DNA from: Rhizobium sp. Q54
GTDB taxonomy: Bacteria > Pseudomonadota > Alphaproteobacteria > Micropepsales > Micropepsaceae
Direction of reading: 5' to 3'
Assembly (NCBI GenBank): GCA_945860165.1
Contig: CAMAPL010000005.1
Span: 60,403-124,402, forward strand
DNA length: 64,000 nt
This document shows positions 8,790-18,011 of the stretch, in pieces. Under the pieces are notes generated by a model. The model saw only the letters and a list, made by a program, of their open reading frames with translations, was not told the DNA's origin and did no database searches. Both the position numbers and the translations under genes were made by a program. Numbering within the stretch: position 1 is the stretch's first letter; every line of letters begins with the position of its first letter.

Positions 8790-11393
8790 TCACACTTCGG
8801 GATCATGCATCTGCAGCGTATGGGGCGGCGGTCCCAGCAGTGCGGGCGACAGGAACAGCGTTGTCACCAGCGTCCAGCCCAGCGAGATCATCAGCAGCTG
8901 GCCCATGCTGGCTGTGCCGGGATGGACGCTGAGCCACAGTGTGCCGAAGCCTGACGCGGTGGTGGCGGCGGAGAAGATTACGGCGCGGGTCAGGCTGGAG
9001 GCCAGGAAGCAGCGCTGTCCATGCCGCCAGGCCACCACGAAATAGATGTTGAAGGCCACGCCTATGCCCAGCAGCAGCGGCAGGGCGATGACATTGGCGA
9101 AGTTCAGCCGCAGATCCAGCATCACGCAGGTCGCCAAAGTCAGCAGGAAGGTCAGTACCAGCGGCGCCAGCGTCATCAGCACGTCATGGAAGCTGCGCAG
9201 CGCCGCCGCCAGCAGAATGGTGATGGCGATGAAGGATAGGATACCCGCCTGGGTGAAGGCCCCGACAATGGTCTTGCCTGATTCGCGGATCGAGATCGGC
9301 GCGCCGGTAGCCTGCGGCGCGATGCGCAGCACCTGATCCGAGAAAGCCGACAGCGCGGCGGGATCGTCACTGGTGTTCTTGGGCGAGACCTGGATGCGCG
9401 CGGTGCCGTCCCGGGTCACCCAGTCCGAGCGGATGTCTTCGGGGATGGTTTTGACGTTGAAAGGCGCGGCTTTCAGGGACTCGGAAACCTGGGTCAGCAT
9501 GGTCTTCAGGCCCGGCACAAAGGCATCTTCGGCGCGGGCGCGGGCGGCAGGCCCTGCCTTCACTACGGCGTCCAGGCTTGTGGCCAGGCGGCGGGCATTT
9601 TTGGCCGGTCCGTCCTGGGTGGCACCTGCGGCGGCGCGCAACTTTTGCGCGGTCGCCTTGAAACTGGCGACCACATCCGCATCGCTGGGCGACGGCGCCA
9701 CCTCGAAGGGATTGATGGTAGCGTCCAGTAGGTTGTTCGCGTCGGCGATCAGTGCCATTTTTTTCGCCTGCTGGTTCGGGACAAAGCTGGACAAAGTGAT
9801 GGCCTGCGCCACCAGCGATCCCTGCTCGATCTGGTTGCGCAGCTCGTCGGCGACGACCAGTGAGAAGGTCGGTACGTCGATCTGGTTTGGCGAGGTCTGC
9901 GGATTTTTCATCAGGTCCAGCAGGGTGGAAACCGATTCCACCTTGGGACTGCGCAGGTTCAGCGGATTGGAATCGAACTGTACAAAGGCCATCAGCCCCA
10001 GGGAAATCACCCCGGCCCCCGCCGCCAACTGCTTCACCCGCTTGCGGTGGCGGGTCATGAAATCGTCCAGCGGCCCCAGCGCGGTAAAGCCGACTTCCTC
10101 TTCCTCACTGGGTGGATTGAGAAGCCTCAGCAGGGCGGGCAGCATGGTGATTGAGAGCGCGAAGGCCACGATCATGCCGATCCCCGCCACCTTTCCGAGT
10201 TCGGCGACGCCGGTATAGGTAGTGGGCAGGAACGAGAAGAAACCGGCCGCGGTGGCGGCGCCGGCCAGCACCAGCGGAATCCCCACGCCATAACCGGTGG
10301 CGGTCAGCGACCGGGTCAGGTTGTCGTCCACATGCCGCTCATGCCGGTAGCGCACCGCGAACTGGATGCCGAAATCCACCCCCAGTCCCACGAACAGCGC
10401 GATGAAGGCGATGGAGATGATGTTGAAGACCCCCACCAGTAGCAGGCCCGCGCCCATGGTGATGGCCAGGCCCACGAACAGCGTCACCAGGATGGAGAAG
10501 ATGATCTTGAAGGAGCGCAGCGCCAGCCACAGGGTCAGCAACACGCCGCCCATCATCGCCGAGGTCATCAGCCAGACGCGGTCGGTGATGGTGGCGAATT
10601 CCTCATCCGCCAGCGGCACTGGCCCTGTCAGCCGCATCCGAACGCCTTGTTCCGGTGTCAGGTTCAATTCACGCGCGGCGGCGCGGATGGCATTGCTGGC
10701 TGCTGCGCCCGGCTCCAGCGCATTGAAATCCAGCTGCGGCTTCACTTCGATGAAGCGGCGGACTTCCTCGGGGCGCGCGGGCGCGCCGGTGATCAGCGTG
10801 CGCCAGGACATGAACTCAGTCTCGCCTTCAGCCGCAGCGCTGAAGACATCGGCGAAGCGCGCCATCGGCCTGTCGATATCGGCTAGCCTGGCTGCGCCCG
10901 CGCCGACGCCCAGAAGCACGGTGTCGAGGTTGGTCATGATACCGCGCAGGGACGGGTCGCTGGCCAGGCCGCCCAGGAAAGGCTGCGCCTTGATCATCTG
11001 CTGGGTCGTGTCGCGCACCTCATTGAGGGACAGGAACAGCAACCCGTTCTGGTTGAAGAAGGTGCCGCCATCGGGGCGGCGGACGTGGCTGAACAAAGCG
11101 GGATTGGCGGCCAGCTTTTCGGTCAACCGGGCGGCGGCGGATTCGGCCAGTTCCGGCGTGTCGCCGTCGATCACCACCGCCGTCAGGTTGGTTTTCTGGG
11201 GGAAGGCGGCGTCGAAGCGCGCCTGGCGCATGCGCCAGCCCACCTTGGCGTCGATCAGCTGTTCGCTGTCGGTGTTCATGGCGAAGTTCTGGGTCGTGTA
11301 CCAGGTCCCGCTCGCAGCCAGCAGCAGGGAAATCAGGATCACCGCCAGGGGCCAGCGGCAGCAGACGGCGACGATGCGCTCCACGGTTTTCAT
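8790..11393 (-). CDS. hpnN: Hopanoid-associated RND transporter HpnN
   Basis: 867-residue RND-superfamily membrane protein of the HpnN/MmpL type. Membrane helix near residues 15-35, a large periplasmic loop (about 40-270), a helix bundle with the ALFVGLGVDFGIQFAVRYRHE segment, a second periplasmic loop and a C-terminal helix bundle. HpnN carries hopanoids to the outer membrane in Rhodopseudomonas and is fused or adjacent to hopanoid loci. Monocistronic here, convergent with hpnM, which could be its periplasmic partner. Confidence 0.92.
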   Translation of the reverse strand: MKTVERIVAVCCRWPLAVILISLLLAASGTWYTTQNFAMNTDSEQLIDAKVGWRMRQARFDAAFPQKTNLTAVVIDGDTPELAESAAARLTEKLAANPALFSHVRRPDGGTFFNQNGLLFLSLNEVRDTTQQMIKAQPFLGGLASDPSLRGIMTNLDTVLLGVGAGAARLADIDRPMARFADVFSAAAEGETEFMSWRTLITGAPARPEEVRRFIEVKPQLDFNALEPGAAASNAIRAAARELNLTPEQGVRMRLTGPVPLADEEFATITDRVWLMTSAMMGGVLLTLWLALRSFKIIFSILVTLFVGLAITMGAGLLLVGVFNIISIAFIALFVGLGVDFGIQFAVRYRHERHVDDNLTRSLTATGYGVGIPLVLAGAATAAGFFSFLPTTYTGVAELGKVAGIGMIVAFALSITMLPALLRLLNPPSEEEEVGFTALGPLDDFMTRHRKRVKQLAAGAGVISLGLMAFVQFDSNPLNLRSPKVESVSTLLDLMKNPQTSPNQIDVPTFSLVVADELRNQIEQGSLVAQAITLSSFVPNQQAKKMALIADANNLLDATINPFEVAPSPSDADVVASFKATAQKLRAAAGATQDGPAKNARRLATSLDAVVKAGPAARARAEDAFVPGLKTMLTQVSESLKAAPFNVKTIPEDIRSDWVTRDGTARIQVSPKNTSDDPAALSAFSDQVLRIAPQATGAPISIRESGKTIVGAFTQAGILSFIAITILLAAALRSFHDVLMTLAPLVLTFLLTLATCVMLDLRLNFANVIALPLLLGIGVAFNIYFVVAWRHGQRCFLASSLTRAVIFSAATTASGFGTLWLSVHPGTASMGQLLMISLGWTLVTTLFLSPALLGPPPHTLQMHDPEV

Positions 11394-11541
11394 GGGGCGG
11401 GTTAGAGCATTTTTGCGCGGGCGTTAAAAGTCGCAGATCGTTCGCCGCAGGCCATGTCGGTTCTTGGCGGCGGCCCGGGCTTGGCTTAAACAATGGGAGC
11501 CCGCAATTGCGGTGGAACAGAGATTGCCCCAGAGATTGTCT

Positions 11542-11832
11542 ATGACCCATCCGGACCTGCTGCGCCTGCGAGACAGCATCGATAACATCGATGCGGCGCT
11601 GATCCATCTGCTGGCGGAGCGTTTCAAATGCACCCAAGCGGTGGGCGAGTTCAAGGCGGGCCATGACCTGCCGCCCGCCGATCCTTCGCGCGAGGCCGCC
11701 CAGATGGTCCGGCTGCGCGAACTGGCCGAGAAGGCCAAGCTGGACCCGGACTTCGCGGAGAAGTTCCTGAACTTCATCGTCAAGGAAGTGATCCGCCATC
11801 ATGAGGCGATCGCAAAAAATAAGGGCGCCTGA
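11542..11832 (+). CDS. Chorismate mutase, AroQ type
   Basis: 96-residue all-helical AroQ domain: LRDSIDNIDAALIHLLAERF, then the conserved basic helix and a C-terminal IVKEVIRHHEAI helix. Converts chorismate to prephenate for Phe/Tyr synthesis; no prephenate dehydratase or dehydrogenase is fused to it. ATG 11542 was chosen (MTHPDLLRLR) because the 26 residues possible upstream do not match the family. Its TGA stop lies in the loop of the terminator hairpin at 11820-11842. Confidence 0.88.
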   Translation: MTHPDLLRLRDSIDNIDAALIHLLAERFKCTQAVGEFKAGHDLPPADPSREAAQMVRLRELAEKAKLDPDFAEKFLNFIVKEVIRHHEAIAKNKGA

Positions 11833-11845
11833 AGCGCCCTTATTT
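11820..11845. terminator. Bidirectional rho-independent terminator
   Basis: Perfect 9-bp stem TAAGGGCGC / GCGCCCTTA with loop CTGAA, flanked by A-rich sequence on the left and TTT on the right. It serves the chorismate mutase gene (whose stop codon is in the loop) and the convergent serA operon. Confidence 0.85.
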
Positions 11846-11876
11846 CCATTCTTCGACTTGTCCGCGTGTGGTCGGC

Positions 11877-13454
11877 TTAAAAAACCAGCGGCTTGGCGTG
11901 CTTCACTTGCGGCAGGTTGGCCACCGCTTCGGCGACATCGGCCGGCACCGGTCCGTCCACTTCGATTAGGGCGATGGCGTCCTGTCCCGGCGCGCTGCGC
12001 CCCAGGGTGAAGTTGGCGATGTTGACCTTGGCGTCGCCCAGCATGGTGCCAAGCTTACCGATGAAGCCCGGCTTGTCCTCATTGACGATGTAGAGCATGT
12101 GCGGCGCGAACTCGGCGTCCAGGTTGATGTCCTTGATCTGGATCAGGCGCGGGCGGCCATCCGAGAAGACCGTGCCGGCGACGCGGCGCGTCGAGTCGCC
12201 CATGGTCACCACGAGCTTAATATAGCCTTCATATATTCCCTGCGCGTCACGCTGGGTCTCGCTCACCTTGACGCCGCGCTCCTTGGCCACCACCGGGGCG
12301 TTGACCATGTTGACGTCCGCCAGCATGGGTTTGAGAAGCCCGGCCAGCGCCGCCTGGGTCAGCGCCCGCGTGTTGAGCATCGAGGGCGTGCCTTCATAGA
12401 TCACTTCCACCGCGCTCAGGCTAGTGCCAGTGAGCTGTCCGGCGAAGGAGCCCAGCTTTTCCGCCAGTGAAATCCAGGGGCGTACCTTCTGCGCTTCGCT
12501 GGCCGAGATGGACGGCATGTTCAGGGCATTGGTGATGGCGCCGGTCAGCAGATAGTCGGAAATCTGTTCGGCCACCTGCAGCGCGACATTTTCCTGGGCT
12601 TCGGTGGTGGAGGCGCCCAGATGCGGCGTCGCCACCACTTTCTCGTTGCCGAACAGGATGTTTTCCCGGGCCGGTTCGGTTTCGAACACATCCAGCGCCG
12701 CGCCCGCGACATGGCCGGTGTCGAGTGCCGCTTTCAAAGCAAGCTCATCAATGAGTCCGCCGCGGGCGCAGTTGATGATGCGCACGCCCTTCTTGGTCTT
12801 GGCGATGGCGTCAGCGGAGAGGATGTTCTTGGTTTCCGGCGTCATCGGCACATGCAGGGTGATGAAATCAGCCCGCGCCAGCAAGTCGTTCAGCTCCACC
12901 TTCTCGATGCCCAGATCGTTGGCGCGTTCCTGCGACAGGAAGGGATCATAGGCGATCACCCGCATCCTCAGGCCCTTGGCGCGGTCGGCGACGATCGAGC
13001 CGATATTACCCGCCCCTATCAGCCCCAGCACCTTGCCGGTGATTTCCACGCCCATGAAACGGTTCTTTTCCCACTTGCCGGCCTGAGTGGAGGCATTGGC
13101 GGCGGGCAGTTCGCGCGCCAGCGCCAGCATCAGCGAAATGGCATGTTCGGCGGTGGTGATGGAATTGCCGAAGGGCGTGTTCATCACGATCACGCCGGCG
13201 GCGGTGGCGGCGGGAATGTCGACATTATCCACGCCGATACCAGCGCGCCCCACCACTTTCAGCCGCCTGGCCGCCTTCAGCACATCGGCGGTGAGCTTTG
13301 TCGCTGAGCGCACGGCGATGCCGTCATACTGATCAACTATCTTGATCAGTTCCTCCTTGGTGAGGCCGGTCTTCACATCGGCGTCCACGCCGCGTTCCTT
13401 GAAGATGGCGACGGCGGCGGGGGACAGTTTGTCAGCGATCAGAACCTTGGGCAT
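11877..13454 (-). CDS. serA: D-3-phosphoglycerate dehydrogenase SerA
   Basis: 525-residue type I PGDH: N-terminal substrate domain, Rossmann domain (VLGLIGAGNIGSIVADRAKG near residue 145), the catalytic histidine in TPHLGAST, an intervening domain and a C-terminal ACT domain (HMLYIVNEDKPGFIGKLG) that senses serine in this family. Catalyses the first committed step of serine synthesis. Third gene of serC-sseB-serA on the minus strand; RBS AAGGA is seen upstream of the ATG. Confidence 0.96.
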   Translation of the reverse strand: MPKVLIADKLSPAAVAIFKERGVDADVKTGLTKEELIKIVDQYDGIAVRSATKLTADVLKAARRLKVVGRAGIGVDNVDIPAATAAGVIVMNTPFGNSITTAEHAISLMLALARELPAANASTQAGKWEKNRFMGVEITGKVLGLIGAGNIGSIVADRAKGLRMRVIAYDPFLSQERANDLGIEKVELNDLLARADFITLHVPMTPETKNILSADAIAKTKKGVRIINCARGGLIDELALKAALDTGHVAGAALDVFETEPARENILFGNEKVVATPHLGASTTEAQENVALQVAEQISDYLLTGAITNALNMPSISASEAQKVRPWISLAEKLGSFAGQLTGTSLSAVEVIYEGTPSMLNTRALTQAALAGLLKPMLADVNMVNAPVVAKERGVKVSETQRDAQGIYEGYIKLVVTMGDSTRRVAGTVFSDGRPRLIQIKDINLDAEFAPHMLYIVNEDKPGFIGKLGTMLGDAKVNIANFTLGRSAPGQDAIALIEVDGPVPADVAEAVANLPQVKHAKPLVF

Positions 13455-13479
13455 GGGTCAGTCCTTCAGAAAAAGGGAA

Positions 13480-14226
13480 TTAGTTGAGGAGGCGGCCGGG
13501 GACGGCCCGCTGGTAGAAAGGCTGGGCTTGCAACAGGGCGCTGGCCAGGCCGGTGGGACGGGCGCGGTCCACCCGCTGCACGTCGAACGGGATGGCGGCG
13601 GCGTCTTGCGCGGCGGCGCGTTCGATTTGGACCACTAGGGCGGCCATGTCACCGCCGGTTTCGATTCCGACCAGTGGCTGGACCTGGGAGCCTTGTTCGC
13701 CAATGCCGACGCGGATCATCCAGGCGGTCTGCACGTCGGGATGCTTCTCGAACACCGAGGTCAGGGCATTGATCAGCGGCATGGGATAAAAGGCGTCGCT
13801 GGTTCCCAGCGCGACCTGCGCCGATGCGGGCATGGGATTGAGCAGCTGTTCGACCTGCCCCGGCATGAACTCGCGGCCATATTCGGAAGCTGGGTTGAGG
13901 ATCACCGGTGCACCGCGGGTGAGGTCGAGCAGGGCGCGGCCATTGACGGAAAGAAACTTGCTCTCTTCCTTCACATATTCCTGCATGCGCGGCAGCGACG
14001 AGAACACCGGCAGGAATTTCTGGCCGTTGTTCTCGCCGGTCACCAGTTGAAGCTGGCCGCCCGGCTCTATGCTGAATTTGTCGCTGGCCGCTTCCTGGCC
14101 TTCGGCGGTGCCCAGCACCAGCAGATCGCTTTGCAGCAGCAGGCGGTAGAAATCGGGCGCCGTGGCCGGGCTCTTGACCGCGCGCACCAGTGCTTCTTCC
14201 AGTTTGTTTTCCGAGATGAACGGCAT
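13480..14226 (-). CDS. sseB: SseB family protein
   Basis: 248 residues with an SseB N-terminal domain (FYRLLLQSDLLVLGTAEGQE ... FSSLPRMQEYVKEESKFLSVNGRALLDL) and an SseB C-terminal domain (VALGTSDAFYPMPLINALTSVF). In E. coli SseB enhances serine sensitivity, mechanism unclear. Its place between serC and serA, with only 25 bases to serA, suggests a role in serine homeostasis. I chose ATG 14226 (MPFISENKLEEAL, GGAA upstream); a longer frame would overlap serC. Function beyond the family name is inference. Confidence 0.85.
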   Translation of the reverse strand: MPFISENKLEEALVRAVKSPATAPDFYRLLLQSDLLVLGTAEGQEAASDKFSIEPGGQLQLVTGENNGQKFLPVFSSLPRMQEYVKEESKFLSVNGRALLDLTRGAPVILNPASEYGREFMPGQVEQLLNPMPASAQVALGTSDAFYPMPLINALTSVFEKHPDVQTAWMIRVGIGEQGSQVQPLVGIETGGDMAALVVQIERAAAQDAAAIPFDVQRVDRARPTGLASALLQAQPFYQRAVPGRLLN

Positions 14227-14267
14227 CGAGACGTTTCCTTGCGCGGTTTGCGTTAGCTTTTGACCAG

Positions 14268-15425
14268 TCAGGCTTTGACTTGGGCCCGGGCCCAGTCGAG
14301 CCAGGGCGTGAGTGCTTCCAGGTCGGATTGTTCCACCGTGGCGCCGCACCAGATGCGCAGGCCCGGCGGTGCGGCGCGATAGCCGGCGATGTCCAGCGCC
14401 ACGCCTTCCTTCTCCAGCAGTGTGGCGATCGTCTTCGCGGCGTCGGCCTTGGCCGCGTTATCGAGATTTTCGAACCAGGGATCGGTGATCTTGATGCAGA
14501 CGCTGGTGTTGGAGCGTATGCTCGGGTCTTCCGCCAGAAAGCCGGCCCAGCCGGATGTCGCGGCCCAGCTTTCCAGCACCTGCAGGTTGGCGTTGGAACG
14601 GCGGACGAGGCCCTTCAGCCCGCCCAGGCTTTCCGCCCAGCTCAGCGCGTCGAGATAATCCTCAACCGCCAGCATCGAGGGCGTGTTGATGGTTTCGCCT
14701 TCGAAGATGCCATCCACGATCTTGCCGCCTTTGGTCATGCGGAAGATTTTCGGCATCGGCCAGGGCGGAGTGTAGGATTCTAGCCGCGCCACGGCGCGGG
14801 GCGACAGGATCAACATGCCATGCGCGGCTTCGCCGCCCAGCACCTTCTGCCAGGAGAAGGTCACGACATCGAGCTTGTCCCAGGGCAATTCCATCGCAAA
14901 GGCAGCCGAAGTCGCATCGCAGATGGTCAGGCCTTCACGGGAATCGGGAATCCAGTCGCCATTAGCCAGCTTCACGCCGCTGGTGGTGCCATTCCACACA
15001 AACACCGCGTCATGCGCCGGATTGTATTGCGTCATGTCCGGCAGCTGACCGTAAGGCGCCTTGAAGGTGCGCGCGTCCTTGAGCTTGAGCTGCTTGACCG
15101 TGTCGGTGACCCAGTCTTCGGAAAAGCTTTCCCAGGCGAACAGGTCCACGGGACGCGCGCCCAGCAGCGACCATAGTGCCATCTCGACCGCGCCGGTGTC
15201 GGAGGCCGGGACGATGCCGCAGCGATAGCCTTCGGGGACGCCCAGCAACGCCTTGGTGCGCTCAATCGCATCCTTCAGCTTGGCCTTGCCGGGCTTGGAG
15301 CGGTGGGAGCGTCCCACCAACGCGCCCTTCAAGGCGTCTACCGTCCAGCCGGGCCGTTTGGCGCAGGGGCCAGACGAAAAAAAAGGCCGCGCGGGACGCA
15401 CAGCCGGTCGAACAATCTCAGTCAT
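14268..15425 (-). CDS. serC: Phosphoserine aminotransferase SerC
   Basis: 385-residue PLP-dependent class V aminotransferase converting 3-phosphohydroxypyruvate to phosphoserine (and acting in pyridoxine synthesis). The PLP lysine is in [16 protein letters not shown]; the N-terminal [13 protein letters not shown] is typical of the alphaproteobacterial subfamily. First gene of serC-sseB-serA. It is preceded by a leader RNA whose last hairpin covers the ribosome binding site and by a strong promoter. Confidence 0.96.
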   Translation of the reverse strand: MTEIVRPAVRPARPFFSSGPCAKRPGWTVDALKGALVGRSHRSKPGKAKLKDAIERTKALLGVPEGYRCGIVPASDTGAVEMALWSLLGARPVDLFAWESFSEDWVTDTVKQLKLKDARTFKAPYGQLPDMTQYNPAHDAVFVWNGTTSGVKLANGDWIPDSREGLTICDATSAAFAMELPWDKLDVVTFSWQKVLGGEAAHGMLILSPRAVARLESYTPPWPMPKIFRMTKGGKIVDGIFEGETINTPSMLAVEDYLDALSWAESLGGLKGLVRRSNANLQVLESWAATSGWAGFLAEDPSIRSNTSVCIKITDPWFENLDNAAKADAAKTIATLLEKEGVALDIAGYRAAPPGLRIWCGATVEQSDLEALTPWLDWARAQVKA

Positions 15426-15429
15426 CGCG

Positions 15430-15476
15430 ATTCATTCCTTCCAGAATGATAGCACCTCGTTGGGGAGGTGTGGCCC
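15430..15476 (-). ncRNA. serC leader RNA (cis-regulatory)
   Basis: On the minus strand a hairpin CACCTC-CCCAAC-GAGGTG (15470-15453) is followed by a second, TCATTC-TGGAAG-GAATGA (15449-15432), which contains the Shine-Dalgarno bases GGAAGGA just before the serC ATG. This matches the described serC leader of Alphaproteobacteria, in which the last stem overlaps the ribosome binding site. The ligand is not known to me. The start is set by the promoter at 15483-15511. Confidence 0.75.
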
Positions 15477-15482
15477 GCCGTC

Positions 15483-15511
15483 GATATAGGTGCATGGACC
15501 GCTTGCGTCAA
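15483..15511 (-). promoter_or_regulatory. Sigma-70 promoter of serC-sseB-serA
   Basis: Minus-strand TTGACG (15511-15506), exactly 17 bases, TATATC (15488-15483). Start point predicted near 15476, which places the serC leader hairpins at the 5' end of the transcript. Confidence 0.75.
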
Positions 15512-15582
15512 CGAAAAGCCAAAGGGAACATTGCGGCGCATTGGCGCGTTTTAGGAAAGCACCAAAAAACGCAGGAACTCCC

Positions 15583-16098
15583 ATGGTTTCGCTGACACCC
15601 TCCTCAGGCTCCCCGCGCAAAACAGCGCAGGGACCCTCGCTCAATCTGCCGCTGGAAAAGGCGGGTTTCATCATCCTGAAAGTCCGCGAGTATGACGTGA
15701 AGGAAGAGGACGTCGATCCCGATACCGGCTCCAATCCGATTGATATCGGTCATACCGATGGGCTGACCTACAAGGCCGATGATCTGGTGCGTGAAGAATT
15801 GCTGGGCGCGTTTCGTGGCCTGAATGACAACGAACGCATCCGGCTGGTGGCGCTGGCCTGGCTGGGGCGCGGCACCTATGACATCGATGAATGGAAGGAA
15901 GCCATCACCACGGCCAAGTCCGAACATTCACGTCGCAAGGCGGAATATCTGCTCGGCCTTCCTTTGTTGGGCGATTATCGGGAAGACGGCCTGGCCATGT
16001 TCGACGAAGGCATTTTCGATGATTCCGACACGCGCGAAGGGCTCGATGGTGAGAATAAGCCGTTGGGCAAAATGGCGGACAAGCCGGCCCGCCAGTAA
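15583..16098 (+). CDS. DUF3775 domain-containing protein
   Basis: 171 residues, no signal peptide or membrane segment. Recognisable by the block VREELLGAFRGLNDNERIRL, then VALAWLGRGTYDIDEWKEA and KAEYLLGLPLLGDYREDGL, which read like DUF3775. The function is unknown; the predicted fold is helical and cytoplasmic. ATG 15583 was chosen with AGGA about 8 bases upstream; a longer frame to 15490 runs into the divergent serC promoter. It converges with the phzF-like gene, whose stop codon abuts its own. Confidence 0.75.
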   Translation: MVSLTPSSGSPRKTAQGPSLNLPLEKAGFIILKVREYDVKEEDVDPDTGSNPIDIGHTDGLTYKADDLVREELLGAFRGLNDNERIRLVALAWLGRGTYDIDEWKEAITTAKSEHSRRKAEYLLGLPLLGDYREDGLAMFDEGIFDDSDTREGLDGENKPLGKMADKPARQ

Positions 16099-16948
16099 TC
16101 AGATTTCGATTTCGCCAGTCAGGAAAAGGGCGCAGTCGCCCTGAATGATGGTGCGCGCGCCATCATCGGTGCAGAGTAGGTTGCCGCCGCGCGCCGATGC
16201 CTGGCGCGCCTTCAGTTTTTTCTTGCCCAACCGCTGCGCCCAGAAGGGCGTCAGGGCGCAATGGGCCGAACCGGTCACCGGGTCTTCCGGCACGCCGCAA
16301 TAGGGCGCAAAGAAGCGCGAGACCATGTCATAGGGCGCGCCGCCACCGGCCGCCGTCGCAAGCAGCGAACCCGCGCCGATCTGCATCACGACATCCTTCA
16401 GGTCTGCTTCAGGCTTCAGCGTCTTGACCTGATCCGGCGTGTCCCACACCGCGATCAGCGCCTTGGCGCCGGCGCCGCCCTTGGCGCTGATATGCAGTTC
16501 TGCGGGCGGCTGCATATTCAGGCTCCTGGCCAGCGCGTCGGCAAAACCCGGCGGCGGTGTGAAGGGTTCGGACGTTGCTGACGGCAGCGACATCACGTTG
16601 CCCGGTTCGTTGCTGTTCTGGTCGCCACGCGTCACCACCAGTTCGCCGGAACGGGTCATGAAACGCACTTCGCTCAGCGCGGTGTCGGTCTTGTTGAAAA
16701 TGATCCAGGCGCTGGCCAAAGTGGCATGGCCGCAGAGATCGACTTCGCGCGACGGCGCGAACCAGCGCAGGTCATAAGCGCCAGGCGCCGGTCTTCACAA
16801 AGAAGGCGGTTTCCGCGACATTGTTTTCGGCGGCAATGCGCTGCATCTGGCTTGCATCCAGCCAGCGTTCCAGCGGCACAATGGCCGCCGGGTTGACTTC
16901 CAATGGCTTGCTGGCGAACGCGTCCACCTGCCAGATTTTCTGGTTCAT
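16099..16948 (-). pseudogene. PhzF family isomerase gene with a frameshift
   Basis: Two frames together give one PhzF-like protein of about 280 residues. The first starts at ATG 16948 (MNQKIWQVDAFASKPLEVNP), keeps the catalytic ENNVAETAFF and hits TGA at 16774 after 58 codons. The second carries on from AYDLRWFAPSREVDLCGHAT, with GVPEDPVTGSAHCAL and a full C-terminus. One extra base near 16780 (TGG C GCT TAT) explains the break. All family motifs remain, so the lesion is either recent or a sequence error. PhzF relatives are epimerase/isomerase-like; the substrate is unknown. Confidence 0.8.
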
Positions 16949-16957
16949 CACCCCTCA

Positions 16958-17033
16958 TGTCATTCTCGCGCAAGCGGGAATCCATCTTCTTGGTGCGGCA
17001 CAAAGTTGGATGCCCGCTTGCGCGGGCATGACA
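16958..17033. repeat. Dispersed TGTCAT-ended repeat, copy 2
   Basis: Starts TGTCATTCTCGCGCAAGCGGG and ends CCCGCTTGCGCGGGCATGACA: two inverted palindromic units separated by a spacer. Lies immediately 3' of rpoH, between rpoH and the phzF-like gene. Confidence 0.8.
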
Positions 17034-17037
17034 AAAA

Positions 17038-17925
17038 TCAGGCCGGGGCGGGCAGGGCGCCAGGATTGGTCGCCGCCTTCATGCCGCGCTGCAGCTTCTC
17101 GAACGCCCGCACCTCGATCTGGCGTACGCGTTCGCGGCTGACGCCGTATTTCTGCGACAGCTCCTCCAGCGTGAGGGGTTCGTCCTGCAGGCGCCGCGCC
17201 TGGATGATGTCACGCTCGCGCTCGGTCAGGTCCTTCATCGCATCCACCAGCAAGGTGCGGCGATTGCCCATTTCCTCGCGCTCGGCCAGCCGTGTTTCCT
17301 GGTCGACGGTGTCGTCGGCCAGCCAGTCCTGCCATTCGCTTTCCGATTCCGAGCGCAGCGGCGCGTTGAGCGACGCATCTGGCCCCGACAGGCGGCGGTT
17401 CATGTCCGTCAGTTCGGTGGCGGTGACGCCCAGCCGGTCGGTCAAAGTCGCGACATGCTCGGGGGTCAGATCGCCTTCCTCGATGGCGCCGATATTGGAC
17501 TTGGCCTTGCGCAGGTTGAAGAACAGTTTTTTTTGCGCTGCAGTGGTGCCTAGCTTCACCATACTCCAGGAGCGCAGCACATATTCTTGGATCGAGGCGC
17601 GAATCCACCACATGGCATAGGTGGCCAGGCGAAAGCCCTTGTCGGGCTCGAAGCGTTTGACCGCCTGCATCAACCCGACATTGCCCTCGGACACGATCTC
17701 GGAAACCGGCAGGCCATAGCCGCGATAACCCATGGCGATCTTGGCGACCAGGCGCAGATGGCTGGTGACCAGGCGACGGGCAGCCTCCGGATCTTCATGT
17801 TCCTTCCAGCGCTTGGCGAACATGTATTCGTCTTCGGGCGACAAAAGTGGAAACTTGCGAATCTCGGTGAGATAGCGCGAAAGGCCAGAGTCACCCGACA
17901 GAGCGGGAAGTCCACGACTGCTCAT
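17038..17925 (-). CDS. rpoH: RNA polymerase sigma factor RpoH (sigma-32)
   Basis: 295-residue heat-shock sigma factor. Region 2 contains RLVTSHLRLVAKIAMGYRGY and the promoter -10 segment RLATYAMWWIRASIQEYVLR. The RpoH box QKKLFFNLRK, absent from other sigma factors, is present, and region 4 has the HTH LTLEELSQKYGVSRERVRQI. RBS AAGGGGAAATT precedes ATG. Located 3' of rluD on the same strand, an arrangement common in Alphaproteobacteria. Confidence 0.96.
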   Translation of the reverse strand: MSSRGLPALSGDSGLSRYLTEIRKFPLLSPEDEYMFAKRWKEHEDPEAARRLVTSHLRLVAKIAMGYRGYGLPVSEIVSEGNVGLMQAVKRFEPDKGFRLATYAMWWIRASIQEYVLRSWSMVKLGTTAAQKKLFFNLRKAKSNIGAIEEGDLTPEHVATLTDRLGVTATELTDMNRRLSGPDASLNAPLRSESESEWQDWLADDTVDQETRLAEREEMGNRRTLLVDAMKDLTERERDIIQARRLQDEPLTLEELSQKYGVSRERVRQIEVRAFEKLQRGMKAATNPGALPAPA

Positions 17926-18011
17926 AATTTCCCCTTATTCGGGCGTGAAATAAGATAACGCCTGAACGCCCATCTGGTTAGCGACGTGCTCATTGTCAGA
18001 GATAATACCGC

